DNA from: Streptomyces camelliae
GTDB lineage: Bacteria > Actinomycetota > Actinomycetes > Streptomycetales > Streptomycetaceae
Assembly: GCF_027625935.1 (NCBI RefSeq)
Contig: NZ_CP115300.1
Coordinates: 1,798,001-1,862,000 of the forward strand
Length of the DNA stretch: 64,000 nucleotides
Reading direction: 5' to 3'
The position numbers were made by a program, and so were the translations under genes. This document shows positions 1-8,665 of the stretch, piece after piece (positions within the stretch are counted from its first letter, which is position 1; the number at the start of each line of letters is the position of its first letter). The notes under the pieces were generated by a model. That model searched no databases. It was not told the DNA's origin and saw only the letters and a list, made by a program, of their open reading frames with translations.

Positions 1-37
1 CCGGCGGGTCGGTCTGCAGGACGAGTCCGAAGTCCAT
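1..37 (-). CDS. LLM-class flavin/F420-dependent oxidoreductase, N-terminus only
   Basis: Only the first twelve codons are inside the window. The minus strand has a GAGGAG ribosome binding site followed by an ATG at 37 and reads MDFGLVLQTDPP, which matches the usual start of the luciferase-like F420-dependent oxidoreductases of the TIGR03842 type that travel with dihydropyrimidinase genes. It begins 31 bp after the hydA stop on the same strand, so it is probably the next gene of the pyrimidine operon. The rest of the protein is outside the window, so the assignment rests on this short start and the context. Confidence 0.6.
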   Translation of the reverse strand, partial: MDFGLVLQTDPP

Positions 38-68
38 GGGCGCCACTCCTCGTTCGAATAGCTTTCGA

Positions 69-1472
69 TTAGTTGAGGTACTGACAGGTGGAGCGCGGGG
101 TGTAGACGCCGTGGCCGGCGTGTCCGGTGTACTCCCGCTCGGTGATGACGGGCACACCGCGCGAGAGCACGGTCTCGACCCGGCCTGTGGTCCGCTTGCC
201 CTCGTAGGCCGAGTAGTCGACGTTCATGTGGTGGGTCTGGGCCGACATGATCTGCTCGGCGTGCGGGTCGTAGATGACGATGTCGGCGTCGGCGCCCGGG
301 GCGATGGTGCCCTTCTTCGGGTACAGGCCGAACATGCGGGCCGGGGTGGCGCAGGCGATCTCGATCCAGCGGCGGCGGGAGATGTGCCCGTCGACGACGG
401 CCTGGTGCAGCAGGTCCATGCGGTTCTCGACGCCGGGCAGGCCGTTGGGGATCTTGGAGAAGTCGCCGCGGCCCAGCTCCTTCTGGCCGGTGAAGCAGAA
501 CGGGCAGTGGTCGGTGGAGACCACCTGGAGGTCGTTCGTCCGCAGCCCCTGCCACAGCTTGGCCTGGTGTTCGCGCGGCCTCAGCGGGGTGCTGCACACA
601 TACTTCGCGCCCTCGAAGTCCGGCTCGGCGAGGTTGTCGGTGGACAGGAACAGATACTGCGGGCAGGTCTCGCCGAAGACGGGGAGCCCCTCGTCCCGCG
701 CCCGCGCCAGCTCGGCCACCGCCTCCATCGCCGAGACGTGCACGACGTACAGGGGGGCGCCGGCCACCTGCGCGAGCCGGATGGCGCGGTGGGTGGCCTC
801 GGCTTCGAGCAGGGCCTTGCGGACTTCCCCGTGATACCGGGGGTCGGTCTCACCGCGGTCGAGGGCCTGCTGCACCAGCACGTCGATGGCGATGCCGTTC
901 TCGGCGTGCATCATGATCAGGCCGCCGTTGTCGGCGGAGCGCTGCATGGCGCGCAGGATCTGCCCGTCGTCGCTGTAGAAGACCCCGGGGTACGCCATGA
1001 ACTGCTTGAAGGAGGTCACCCCCTCCTCCACCAGCAGGTCCATCTCCTTCAGCGTCTCGTCGTGGACGTCGGAGACGATCATGTGGAAGGCGTAGTCGAT
1101 CGCGCAGTTGCCCTCGGCCTTGGCGTGCCAGGCGTCCAGGCCCTCGCGCAGGGTGTGTCCGACGCTCTGCACCGCGAAGTCCACGATCGTCGTCGTACCG
1201 CCCCAGGCGGCGGCGCGGGTGCCGGTCTCGAAGGTGTCGGAGGCGAAGGTCCCGCCGAACGGCAGCTCCATGTGGGTGTGCGCGTCGACACCGCCCGGGA
1301 TGACGTACTTCCCGGTGGCGTCGACGACCCGCTCGGCGGTGAACGCCCCGGCGGCGGGGGTGCCGGAGGCGGCGAGGGCGGCGATGCGGCCGTCCTCGAT
1401 CAGGACGTCGGCGTGGATCTCGTCGGAGGCGGTGATGACGAGTCCTCCGCGGATGACTGTACGGCCGGTCAT
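69..1472 (-). CDS. hydA: Dihydropyrimidinase (D-hydantoinase)
   Basis: A 467-residue cyclic amidohydrolase that opens dihydrouracil or dihydrothymine to N-carbamoyl-beta-amino acids, the second step of reductive pyrimidine breakdown. The metal-binding HTH motif is at residues 65-67. The lysine expected to be carboxylated is in FKQF near 156. Further metal-ligand motifs are MHAE near 189, VVHVS, and STDHCPF. Length is normal for the family. The ATG at 1472 follows GAGGGAGC. It lies 28 bp downstream of one of the two beta-ureidopropionase genes and is co-directional with it, giving two consecutive steps of the pathway in one operon. A hydantoinase acting on other cyclic ureides remains possible, but the neighbours favour dihydropyrimidinase. 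Confidence 0.92.
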   Translation of the reverse strand: MTGRTVIRGGLVITASDEIHADVLIEDGRIAALAASGTPAAGAFTAERVVDATGKYVIPGGVDAHTHMELPFGGTFASDTFETGTRAAAWGGTTTIVDFAVQSVGHTLREGLDAWHAKAEGNCAIDYAFHMIVSDVHDETLKEMDLLVEEGVTSFKQFMAYPGVFYSDDGQILRAMQRSADNGGLIMMHAENGIAIDVLVQQALDRGETDPRYHGEVRKALLEAEATHRAIRLAQVAGAPLYVVHVSAMEAVAELARARDEGLPVFGETCPQYLFLSTDNLAEPDFEGAKYVCSTPLRPREHQAKLWQGLRTNDLQVVSTDHCPFCFTGQKELGRGDFSKIPNGLPGVENRMDLLHQAVVDGHISRRRWIEIACATPARMFGLYPKKGTIAPGADADIVIYDPHAEQIMSAQTHHMNVDYSAYEGKRTTGRVETVLSRGVPVITEREYTGHAGHGVYTPRSTCQYLN

Positions 1473-1500
1473 GCTGCTCCCTCGGTCAACTCGGTTACGG

Positions 1501-2343
1501 TCAGGGTGCGGTCAGCGGCGTGTACGCCCCCGGCGCCCGGTCCCGGTAGAACTGCCAGCGGTCCCGGACCTCGCGGAGCTTCGCCAGGTCCAGGTCGCGG
1601 ACGACGAGTTCGGTCTCCTTGTCGCTGGCGACCTCGCCGACGAACTGGGCCTCGGGGTCCACGAAGTAGGTCGTGCCGTAGAAGTCGTTGTCGCCGAGGT
1701 CCTCCACGCCGACCCGGTTGATCGCGCCGACGAAGTACTCGTTGGCGACGGCGGCCGCGGGCTGCTCCAGCTGCCAGAGGTAGCGGGACAGGCCGCGCGA
1801 GGTGGCCGAGGGGTTGAAGACGATCTCGGCGCCGGCGAGGCCCAGCGCCCGCCAGCCCTCGGGGAAGTGGCGGTCGTAGCAGATGTAGACGCCGATCCTG
1901 CCGACGGCCGTGTCGAAGACGGGCCAGCCGCTGTTGCCGGGACGGAAGTAGAACTTCTCCCAGAATCCCTGGACCTGGGGGATGTGGGTCTTGCGGTACT
2001 TGCCGAGGTAGGAGCCGTCCGCGTCGATCACGGCGGCGGTGTTGTAGAGGACGCCGGGCTGCTCCTCCTCGTACATCGGCAGGACGAGGACGATGCCCAG
2101 TTCCCGGGCGAGCGCCTGGAAGCGCTGCACGGTCGGACCCTCGGGGATCCGCTCGGCGTACTCGTAGAAGGCCTTGTCCTGGACCTGGCAGAAGTAGGGG
2201 CCGTAGAACAGCTCCTGGAAGCAGAGGACTTGGGCGCCCTGGGCGGCGGCGTCGCGGGCCGCCTGCTCGTGGACCTGGATCATGGATTCCTTGTCGCCGG
2301 TCCAGGCGGTCTGGAACAGGGCGGCGCGGATCACTCGGCTCAT
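1501..2343 (-). CDS. Beta-ureidopropionase-like carbon-nitrogen hydrolase, copy 1
   Basis: A 280-residue nitrilase-superfamily enzyme expected to hydrolyse N-carbamoyl-beta-alanine to beta-alanine, CO2 and ammonia, the third step of reductive pyrimidine catabolism. The catalytic triad is visible: Glu44 in CFQELF, Lys118 in KYRKTHIPQ and Cys155 in YICYDRHFPEGW. It sits directly upstream of hydA and downstream of the PucR gene. A second, colinear copy of the same length with the same catalytic residues lies at 5363-6205. The two may differ in substrate (N-carbamoyl-beta-alanine versus the methyl homologue from thymine), but the sequence does not say which. The 155 bp upstream region carries repeated TGT(T)CAC motifs, described separately. 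Confidence 0.88.
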   Translation of the reverse strand: MSRVIRAALFQTAWTGDKESMIQVHEQAARDAAAQGAQVLCFQELFYGPYFCQVQDKAFYEYAERIPEGPTVQRFQALARELGIVLVLPMYEEEQPGVLYNTAAVIDADGSYLGKYRKTHIPQVQGFWEKFYFRPGNSGWPVFDTAVGRIGVYICYDRHFPEGWRALGLAGAEIVFNPSATSRGLSRYLWQLEQPAAAVANEYFVGAINRVGVEDLGDNDFYGTTYFVDPEAQFVGEVASDKETELVVRDLDLAKLREVRDRWQFYRDRAPGAYTPLTAP

Positions 2344-2408
2344 CGGGACCTCCGGTAGCTCGGTGTGCGGTGAGCCTAGAAAGCCGGAGCAGGCCGTTGG
2401 ATTGGCAG

Positions 2409-2505
2409 CGTGTCACGTCTGCGGGGCGTGGGCGTGCCACCGTGTCACGCGTTCGCTGACCCATGTTTCACCGCCGTTTTCGCAGGTCGTCGCATGTTTC
2501 ACCGC
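2409..2505. promoter_or_regulatory. Four-site direct-repeat array before the amidohydrolase-hydA unit
   Basis: CGTGTCACG occurs at 2409 and 2441, and CATGTTTCACCGC at 2462 and 2493. Spacings are about 32, 21 and 31 bp, close to whole helical turns, so all four would face the same side of DNA. The last copy overlaps the pucR stop codon. The array lies 65-160 bp upstream of the amidohydrolase start at 2343. An operator for the neighbouring PucR-type activator is the natural reading, but this is inference. Confidence 0.4.
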
Positions 2506-4064
2506 TGTTGCGCATCGTGCGCGAGGAGCGCGATGTGGACCGAGGCCGCCTGTTCGAAGTCGTCGAGGTCGACGCCGAGGCGGGCCTGTATCGCCTCCAG
2601 GCGGCGGTAGAGGGCGGGCCGGGAGACGTGGTGGAGCTGGGCGGTGCGGGACTTGTTGCGGCCGGTCGCGAGATAGGTCCGCAGCACGTTCAGCAGCTCG
2701 GGTTCGGCGGCGCACAGCAGCCCGTCCAGCTCCCGTTCGGCGAAGGACTGCACCTGCGGGTCGTCGCGCAGCAGCCGGATCAGGCCGCGCAGATGCACGT
2801 CCTTGAGGCGTACGACGGCCGGGAGGTCCAGGGCGTGGGGGGAGTCGGCGACGGCGTCGGCGACGTGCCGGGACTCCCGCAGTCCGGCCGGTACGTCGTC
2901 CCAGGCGGTACGGGGATCCGCCGCGGCCACCACGACGTCGGACCCGGTGCGCAGCCGGGCCGCGAAGTGCCCGGTGAGGGCCTCGGCGTCCTGGTCCCGG
3001 GCGAGGCTGAGCAGGACGGCGCTCGCCCCGTCGGCGAGTTCGGCGACGAGCCCGGACAGCCCCAGCAGCCGGAGCACCCGGTCGAGTTGCCCGGGGCTCC
3101 GGCCGAGGACGACGAGCGGCACGAAGGTGCGCCGGTTGACCGGCAGTCCGGCGGCGCGGGCCCGGGGCAGCAGCTGCCGGGCCGGTACGACGCCGGAGAC
3201 GAGGTCGGTCAGCAGGCTCTGCGCGGACTGCTCCTCCCAGCTGCGCGCGGAGCCGCCGTCGAGCATGCGGTGCAGCACGAGCGCCTCGGCGGCCCGGTCG
3301 GCGAGCAGCCGTCCGGTGGCCGGCTCGCCCCGGAAGCCGCACAGCAGCAGCCGGCCCCAGCGCTCCCCGCGGCCGCCCAGCTCGGCGCTGAACCAGCCCT
3401 CGCCGTCGGCGCCGCCGGCCTGCCGGGCGATCCGTTCCCAGTCGCGCAGCACGTCGTCCACGGCGGACCGCTCCCCCGCCGTGGCGAGGACGCGGTGGGC
3501 GAGGTTGGTGACGACGACGGGGCAGCCGCTGTGCACGGCGACCTCGTCGAGAAGCCGCCCGAGGGGGACGCCGGCCGTGATGAGGCCGGTGAGCGCGCTG
3601 CGGACCGACTCCGAGAGGCTGACGGCGGCGAACTTGCGCCGTACCAGCCGGGACTGAACCTCCTCCGTCAGCTCGGCGAAGGGGAAGGGCCGGTGCAGCA
3701 CCACCATGGGCAGCCCGCAGCGGTCCGCCGCGCGGCGCATCGCGTCCGGCGGCGCGGGGAACGCCCGCCCGAGACCGAGGACGACGGCGGCCGCCTCGGC
3801 CCGGTACAGGGACTGGATGTACTCGGCCTGTTTGCTCTCGTCACCGGCGAGCAGCACGCCGGTGGTGAGGACCATCTCGCCGCCGCTGAGCATCACGCCG
3901 ACGTCGGCGGCCTCGGCGACATGTACCCAGCGCACCGGCCGGTCCAGCTGCCCGGCCCCGGCCACCACCTCGGGCTCCCCGGCCAGGACCCGTTCCAGGG
4001 ACAGCACCTGGCGGACGGAGAGCACGGGTTCCCAGCCGTACCGGGTCTCGGAGGTGGTGGTCAT
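2499..4064 (-). CDS. PucR-family transcriptional regulator
   Basis: A 521-residue regulator with the PucR architecture: an N-terminal purine-catabolism-regulator-like domain (about residues 15-135, with GGEMVLTTG), a central GGDEF/CdaR-like region, and a C-terminal PucR helix-turn-helix (about 450-510, with YLATGRNKSRTA and RRLEAIQARLGVD). It starts 18 bp after the aminotransferase stop, so it is probably co-transcribed with the upstream amidohydrolase and aminotransferase. It is flanked on both sides by pyrimidine or beta-amino-acid catabolic genes and is probably their local regulator. The effector is unknown; ureido or beta-amino acids are reasonable guesses from context. Confidence 0.88.
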   Translation of the reverse strand: MTTTSETRYGWEPVLSVRQVLSLERVLAGEPEVVAGAGQLDRPVRWVHVAEAADVGVMLSGGEMVLTTGVLLAGDESKQAEYIQSLYRAEAAAVVLGLGRAFPAPPDAMRRAADRCGLPMVVLHRPFPFAELTEEVQSRLVRRKFAAVSLSESVRSALTGLITAGVPLGRLLDEVAVHSGCPVVVTNLAHRVLATAGERSAVDDVLRDWERIARQAGGADGEGWFSAELGGRGERWGRLLLCGFRGEPATGRLLADRAAEALVLHRMLDGGSARSWEEQSAQSLLTDLVSGVVPARQLLPRARAAGLPVNRRTFVPLVVLGRSPGQLDRVLRLLGLSGLVAELADGASAVLLSLARDQDAEALTGHFAARLRTGSDVVVAAADPRTAWDDVPAGLRESRHVADAVADSPHALDLPAVVRLKDVHLRGLIRLLRDDPQVQSFAERELDGLLCAAEPELLNVLRTYLATGRNKSRTAQLHHVSRPALYRRLEAIQARLGVDLDDFEQAASVHIALLAHDAQQR

Positions 4065-4082
4065 GGCCGTACACCTGTTTCT

Positions 4083-5366
4083 CTAGTACGCGCTGCGAAG
4101 CGCCTGTTCGAGGATCGCCGCGCCCTCCTCCGCCTCCGCCACCGTCAGGGACAGCGGGGGTGCGATGCGCAGGGCGCTGGTGTCGTGGCCGCCGCCCTTG
4201 CCGATGAGCAGGCCGCCGGCGCGGGCCGCCTCCAGGACGGCGGAGGCCGCCCGCGGATCGGCCTCGTCCGTGCCCGGCCTGGTCAGCTCGATGCCGATCA
4301 TCAGCCCGCGCCCGCGCACCTCGCGTACGCCGGGCAGCTGGGCGGCGGCGGCCCGCAGCCGCTCGATGAGCAGCCCGCCGACCCGGCGGGCGTTGCCCTG
4401 GAGGTCGTGCTCCAGCAGGTAGGTGAGGTTGGCGAGGCCGGCGGCCATGGTGATCTGGGTGCCGCCGAACGTGGAGATGCTGTTGGCGTCCAGGCAGTTC
4501 ATGATCTCGGCGCGGGCGATGACCCCGCCGATGGACATGCCGTTGCCGATGCCCTTGGCGAAGGTGACGATGTCCGGCGGACCGCTCCGGGCGTGCGCCT
4601 GCCAGCCCCAGAAGTGCTCGCCGGTGCGGCCCCAGCCGGTCTGCACCTCGTCGGCGATCCACAGGACGCCGTGCTCGTCCAGGACCTCGCGGAAGGCGGC
4701 GTAGAGGCCGTCGGGCGGGGAGGTGAAGCCGCCGACGCCCTGAATGGGTTCGGCGATCAGCGCGGCGGGCGGCCGGATGTGCCCGAGGATGTCCCTGAGG
4801 TCGGCCACGCACGCGTCGGTGAACGCGCGGTCGTCCAGCCCGGCGAACGGGCCCCGGCCGCGCACCGCGCCGTGCACGTAGTGGGTCTGGAGCGGGGACA
4901 GGGAGGTCGGGGACCAGCCGCGGTTGCCGGTGATGCCGACCGTGCTGAAGGAGCGCCCGTGGTAGCTGTTGCGCATCGCCAGGACGGTGTTGCTGCGCCG
5001 GTGGGCGGTGGCGAGGAGCAGGGCGGTGTCGTTGGCCTCGGTGCCGGAGGTGGTGAAGAAGACCCGGGCGTCCGGGATGCCGCTCACCTGGGCGATGCGC
5101 TCGGCGAGTTCGACCATCGGCCGGTTCAGATAGAGCGTCGAGGAGTGGATGATCCGCCCGGCCTGCTCGCTGACGGCCTTGGTGACCTCGGGCAGCGCGT
5201 GCGCGGTCATCGTGGTCAGGATGCCGCCGAAGAAGTCCAGGTACTTGTTGCCGGCGGAGTCCCAGACGTGGCGTCCCTCGCCGTGGGTGATCTCGATCGG
5301 CTCGTCGTAGTACAGGGCCAGCCAGTCGGGCAGGACCTGGCGGTGGCGGGAGTAGAGGTCGTTCAC
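4083..5366 (-). CDS. Class III aminotransferase, probably beta-amino acid:pyruvate
   Basis: A 427-residue PLP-dependent fold-type I aminotransferase. The PLP-binding aspartate is Asp239 in IADEVQTGWGRTG and the Schiff-base lysine is Lys271 in TFAKGIGNG; SGTEAND near 107-113 binds the cofactor phosphate. The GTG start at 5366 is preferred over a longer reading because it forms a GTGA overlap with the upstream amidohydrolase stop. In a dihydropyrimidinase / beta-ureidopropionase cluster the likely job is to deaminate beta-alanine or beta-aminoisobutyrate to the semialdehyde. The family also contains GABA and alanine-glyoxylate aminotransferases, so substrate choice is inferred from neighbours. 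Confidence 0.88.
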   Translation of the reverse strand: MNDLYSRHRQVLPDWLALYYDEPIEITHGEGRHVWDSAGNKYLDFFGGILTTMTAHALPEVTKAVSEQAGRIIHSSTLYLNRPMVELAERIAQVSGIPDARVFFTTSGTEANDTALLLATAHRRSNTVLAMRNSYHGRSFSTVGITGNRGWSPTSLSPLQTHYVHGAVRGRGPFAGLDDRAFTDACVADLRDILGHIRPPAALIAEPIQGVGGFTSPPDGLYAAFREVLDEHGVLWIADEVQTGWGRTGEHFWGWQAHARSGPPDIVTFAKGIGNGMSIGGVIARAEIMNCLDANSISTFGGTQITMAAGLANLTYLLEHDLQGNARRVGGLLIERLRAAAAQLPGVREVRGRGLMIGIELTRPGTDEADPRAASAVLEAARAGGLLIGKGGGHDTSALRIAPPLSLTVAEAEEGAAILEQALRSAY

Positions 5367-6205
5367 GGCTGGATCAGTCCTTCGTAGGCGTCGGGGCGGC
5401 GGTCGCGGTAGAAGGCCCACTGCTGCCGCACTTCGTCGATCAGGCCGAAGTCGAGGTCGCGGACGAGGAGTTCCTCGGACTTGTCGCTCGCGGTCTCGCC
5501 CACGAACTGCCCACGCGGATCAACGAAGTAACTGGTCCCGTAGAAGTCGTTGTCGCCGTACTCCTCCCGGCCCACGCGGTTGATGGCGGCGACGAAGTAC
5601 TCGTTGGCGACGGCCGCGGCGGGCTGCTCCAGCTGCCACAGGTACGCCGACAGGCCGCGGTGGGTGGCGGAGGGGTTGTAGACCAACTGGGCACCGTTGA
5701 GACCGAGTTGCCGCCAGCCCTCCGGGAAGTGCCGGTCGTAGCAGATGTAGACGCCGATGCGCCCGACGGCGGTGTCGAAGACGGGCCAGCCGACGTTCCC
5801 GGGCCTGAAGTAGTACTTCTCCCAGAAGCCCTTGACCTGCGGGATGTGGTGCTTGCGGTACTTGCCGAGGTAGGTGCCGTCGGCGTCGATCACGGCGGCG
5901 GTGTTGTAGTAGAAGCCGGACTGCTCGACCTCGAAGACCGGGACGACGATCACCATGCCGGTCTCGCGCGCGAGATCCCGCATACGGCGCACGGTCGGTC
6001 CGTCGGGAACGGGCTCGGCCCACCGGTAGTGCTCGGGCTCCTGGACCTGGCAGAAGTAGGGCGCGTTGAAGACTTCCTGGAACCCGATGACCTTGGCACC
6101 CTGCCGGGCCGCCTCGCGGGCGTGCTCCTCGTGTTTCGCCACCATGGACTCCGTGTCGCCGGTCCAGGTGGCCTGGACCAGTGCGGCGCGTACGACGTTG
6201 GCCAT
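5363..6205 (-). CDS. Beta-ureidopropionase-like carbon-nitrogen hydrolase, copy 2
   Basis: A 280-residue nitrilase-superfamily amidohydrolase, equal in length to and colinear with the copy at 1501-2343. The same triad is present: Glu44 in GFQEVF, Lys118 in KYRKHHIPQ and Cys155 in YICYDRHFPEGW. It is the promoter-proximal gene of the pyrimidine cluster and overlaps the aminotransferase start by four bases, so the two are translationally coupled. The function expected is N-carbamoyl-beta-amino acid hydrolysis. Keeping two such enzymes on either side of the regulator suggests substrate partitioning or separate control. The ATG is preceded by AAGGAGC. Confidence 0.88.
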   Translation of the reverse strand: MANVVRAALVQATWTGDTESMVAKHEEHAREAARQGAKVIGFQEVFNAPYFCQVQEPEHYRWAEPVPDGPTVRRMRDLARETGMVIVVPVFEVEQSGFYYNTAAVIDADGTYLGKYRKHHIPQVKGFWEKYYFRPGNVGWPVFDTAVGRIGVYICYDRHFPEGWRQLGLNGAQLVYNPSATHRGLSAYLWQLEQPAAAVANEYFVAAINRVGREEYGDNDFYGTSYFVDPRGQFVGETASDKSEELLVRDLDFGLIDEVRQQWAFYRDRRPDAYEGLIQP

Positions 6206-6234
6206 GAGCTGCTCCTTCGACGGGACGCCAGAGC

Positions 6235-6250
6235 CTCTACGCCCGTAGAG
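6235..6250. promoter_or_regulatory. Inverted repeat upstream of the pyrimidine operon
   Basis: CTCTAC-GCCC-GTAGAG lies 30-45 bp upstream of the first gene of the operon, and a third GTAGAG half-site follows at about 6257. This is a plausible operator or short hairpin in the promoter region. No protein can be assigned from sequence alone. Confidence 0.3.
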
Positions 6251-6410
6251 CAGGCGGTAGAGGGATGAAAGTAAGCCTCCTGGAGGCCCTTGCCAAGACC
6301 ATCGTCGTCAACCCGCGGAGTCGATCACGTTTCACACGCCGATGGGCGTGCGGACGATCCGGCCGGCGGAGCGAAGCGGGACACACCGGGACGAGCCTTC
6401 CGCGATTCGC

Positions 6411-8288
6411 TCACGCACTGTGTCCGGCGACCCGCAGGGCGTGCACGAGGTCCCAGTACCGCTCCTCGGATACGGCGCGGGCGGCCTCCAGCAGCAGGGG
6501 CACGAGCCGGCCGGGATCGGGAAGGACGGCACGGGCGGCCTCCTCCGCCGTCCGCGCCCGCGCACAGGCGTCCAACAACGCCCGGGCCTCCCGCCCTCTC
6601 CCCTCGTCCGCCAGGCGCAGCACGGCGGCCCCGACCTGCTCGGCCGGCCGGGCCACCCCCTGCCGCAGCAACTGCCGCCCGTCGGCGTCCCGCCCGGCGC
6701 CGGCCAGCGCGTCGGCGACGCCGACCAGCCGCTCAGGAGGCAGCGAGGCGGCCTCCCACAACAACGTCGCCCAGTCCGCCCCGAGCCCGGCGGCGCGCAG
6801 CGCGTCGGCGAGCAGCGGAAACCGGCCGGCCGGCCACTGCGCGACCTCGGCGAGCAGCACATGCGCCTCCCCGCTGCGCCCCTCGGCGCGCAACCGGGCG
6901 AGCCGCTCGACGGCACCGACGACGGCCGCGCCGGCTTCACCGTCCACCTCCTCGAAGCCGACCGCCTCCGCCTGCGCCTCCCCGGCCTGCTCCACTCCCC
7001 CGGCGAACCGCGCACCCCGCGGCCTGCCCGGCGCGGCAGCCTGCGGCAGCGCGGCCGACGGCACGGGCACCTGCGGTACGGCGACGGGGGCCGCTGCGTC
7101 CTCGGCCATCCCGGCGAAGCGGGCACTGCCACGGCGGCGTTTGCGGGAGGTGGTGGGGGCGGCTGGGGCAGGGGGTGGAGGCGGGGCGGATGCGGCGGCG
7201 GGCACGGCGTTCGGGGTGCGCGGGGTGAGGGACGCAGGGGTCGGAGTGGGAGCGGTGGCAGGCGCGGGATTCGGGATGGGCGCGGCGACGGACGCGGCGT
7301 TCGGAGTGGGAGCGGTGGCAGGCGCGGGGTTCGGAGTGGGCGCGGTGCGCGAGGAGGGGGTCGCGGTGGCGTGTATGCGGGATGTGCGGGTTGGGCGGGC
7401 CGGCGCCGAGTGCGCGGCGGGTGCGGCAGGGCCGGCGGCCGGGGCAGGGCGGAAGTCGGGCGCCGGGAGGGCCTGGCCGGGTCCGGATCCGGCGGGGCCG
7501 AAGGCCCGGGCAGGGAGGGAGCCGGAGGCTCCGAAGGCCTGGTCAGGTTCGGGCCGGGCGGGGACGGGCATCTCCGCCCGCCCGGAATCGACAGCCACAG
7601 GACGCCCCACACCCTCACCCGACGACCCCGACACCCCACCCCGGCCGCCGCCCAAGGCCACCCGGCCCCCGCCGCCGTCACCACGCACCGGCATCTCCGC
7701 CCGCCCGGAATCCGCGGCCGAGAGGTGCCCCGGATCCGCAGCCCACTGCCCCCGTACCGCTCCCGCCCGACTGCCCGTCGCACGGCGGTCCAGCTCCCGG
7801 AGGCGGCGCTGGAGTTCCTCGCACCGGGCGGACGCGCGGGCGTGGTCGTCGTGGGCCCAGGCGAGGTCGAGGCGCAGGGCGTCGGTCTCCGGGCCGGAGG
7901 CCGCCGTGGAGAGCAGGCGGGCCAGTTCGGTCTGGCGGTCGGCGGCGTACCGCTGCTCGCGGAGCATGACGTCGAGGCGGTCGGCCAGGGCCTCGCGCGC
8001 CCCGGGGCGGGCGTCGTACGCCGCGAGGGCCGCCCGGTAGAGAGCTCGGGCCCGCTCCCGCTCGGTGTCTGCCGCGGGCGCACCGTATGCCGCCGCGAGG
8101 TCGTCCAGCAGGGCCGCCACCACGTCCCACGGCGGCACCTCGCGCCCCTGAAGGCAGGCCCGCATGCCCTCGGGGTCACGCTGCCAGAAGACGCCGCTCC
8201 AGCCTTCCCCCTGGTCCAGGCGTGCCAGCAGACCGTTCAGGTAGCCCGCGAACTCCCGCACCTCACCAGGGAGTTGATCCACCGCCAT
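6411..8288 (-). CDS. Unknown three-part protein with Pro/Ala-rich repeat linker
   Basis: A 625-residue protein I cannot name. Residues 1-170 are a compact charged helical region (starts MAVDQLPGEV; contains GVFWQRDPEGM and coiled-coil-like ELQRRLRELDRR). Residues about 170-400 are low-complexity, rich in Pro, Ala and Thr, with repeated phrases such as APTPNPAPATAP and SGRAEMPV. Residues about 430-625 form a helical, repeat-like C-terminal region. There is no signal peptide or membrane segment. The linker is encoded by DNA with a 60 bp tandem repeat at 7241-7328. It lies 116 bp downstream of the XRE regulator on the same strand. Proteins of this look occur in Streptomyces as regulator-associated or tegument-like hypotheticals; no function is claimed. 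Confidence 0.7.
   Translation of the reverse strand: MAVDQLPGEVREFAGYLNGLLARLDQGEGWSGVFWQRDPEGMRACLQGREVPPWDVVAALLDDLAAAYGAPAADTERERARALYRAALAAYDARPGAREALADRLDVMLREQRYAADRQTELARLLSTAASGPETDALRLDLAWAHDDHARASARCEELQRRLRELDRRATGSRAGAVRGQWAADPGHLSAADSGRAEMPVRGDGGGGRVALGGGRGGVSGSSGEGVGRPVAVDSGRAEMPVPARPEPDQAFGASGSLPARAFGPAGSGPGQALPAPDFRPAPAAGPAAPAAHSAPARPTRTSRIHATATPSSRTAPTPNPAPATAPTPNAASVAAPIPNPAPATAPTPTPASLTPRTPNAVPAAASAPPPPPAPAAPTTSRKRRRGSARFAGMAEDAAAPVAVPQVPVPSAALPQAAAPGRPRGARFAGGVEQAGEAQAEAVGFEEVDGEAGAAVVGAVERLARLRAEGRSGEAHVLLAEVAQWPAGRFPLLADALRAAGLGADWATLLWEAASLPPERLVGVADALAGAGRDADGRQLLRQGVARPAEQVGAAVLRLADEGRGREARALLDACARARTAEEAARAVLPDPGRLVPLLLEAARAVSEERYWDLVHALRVAGHSA
7241..7328. repeat. 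60 bp-period tandem repeat inside the Pro/Ala-rich coding region
   Basis: A 28 bp block beginning TCGGAGTGGGAGCGGTGGCA is found at 7241 and again exactly 60 bp later at 7301, with related sequence filling the interval and continuing to about 7350. A second repeat pair, GGCATCTCCGCCCGCCCGGA, is at about 7568 and 7691. Periods are multiples of three, so copy-number change would lengthen or shorten the linker without a frameshift. Confidence 0.75.
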
Positions 8289-8404
8289 CGCCCAGCTCCC
8301 ACCCGACCGTCAGCACTCCGACCGCCAGGCAACACCAGTCGTGTTACGGCGCTGCTACGCACGGTTTTCCGGCAGTGCGCGGACCGCTCACCGCACACCC
8401 CGTC

Positions 8405-8656
8405 TCACACTGCGGCCGGCGCACAGCGCGTGACCAGTTCGTCCATCGACAGTCCGAGGACTCCGGCCAGCGCGGCCACCGTGAAGAACGCCGGTGTCGG
8501 CGCCCGGCCCGTCTCGATCTTGCGCAGGGTCTCGGCGGAGACGCCCGCCGCGGCGGCCACCTCGGTCATGCTCCGGCCACCGCGCGCCTCGCGCAGCAAC
8601 TGCCCGAGCCGCTCGCCGCGTTCGCGCTCTTCGGGGGTGAGAGGGGTGCGCACCAT
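8405..8656 (-). CDS. Small XRE-family DNA-binding regulator
   Basis: An 83-residue protein that is essentially one Cro/C1-type helix-turn-helix: LGQLLREARGGRSMTEVAAA, then GVSAETLRKIETGRAPTPAF and an LGLSMDELV tail. The ATG at 8656 is preceded by GGGGGA. It is divergent from the methionine aminopeptidase gene, with only 62 bp between the starts, and both promoters contain the same CCGGTAT element. Likely role: autorepressor that also controls map. No effector domain is present. Confidence 0.85.
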   Translation of the reverse strand: MVRTPLTPEERERGERLGQLLREARGGRSMTEVAAAAGVSAETLRKIETGRAPTPAFFTVAALAGVLGLSMDELVTRCAPAAV

Positions 8657-8665
8657 TCCCCCATT

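Noticed and set aside
2463..5387. A 974-codon plus-strand open frame
   Set aside because: Antisense of pucR and the aminotransferase; no domain signature and GC-biased composition.
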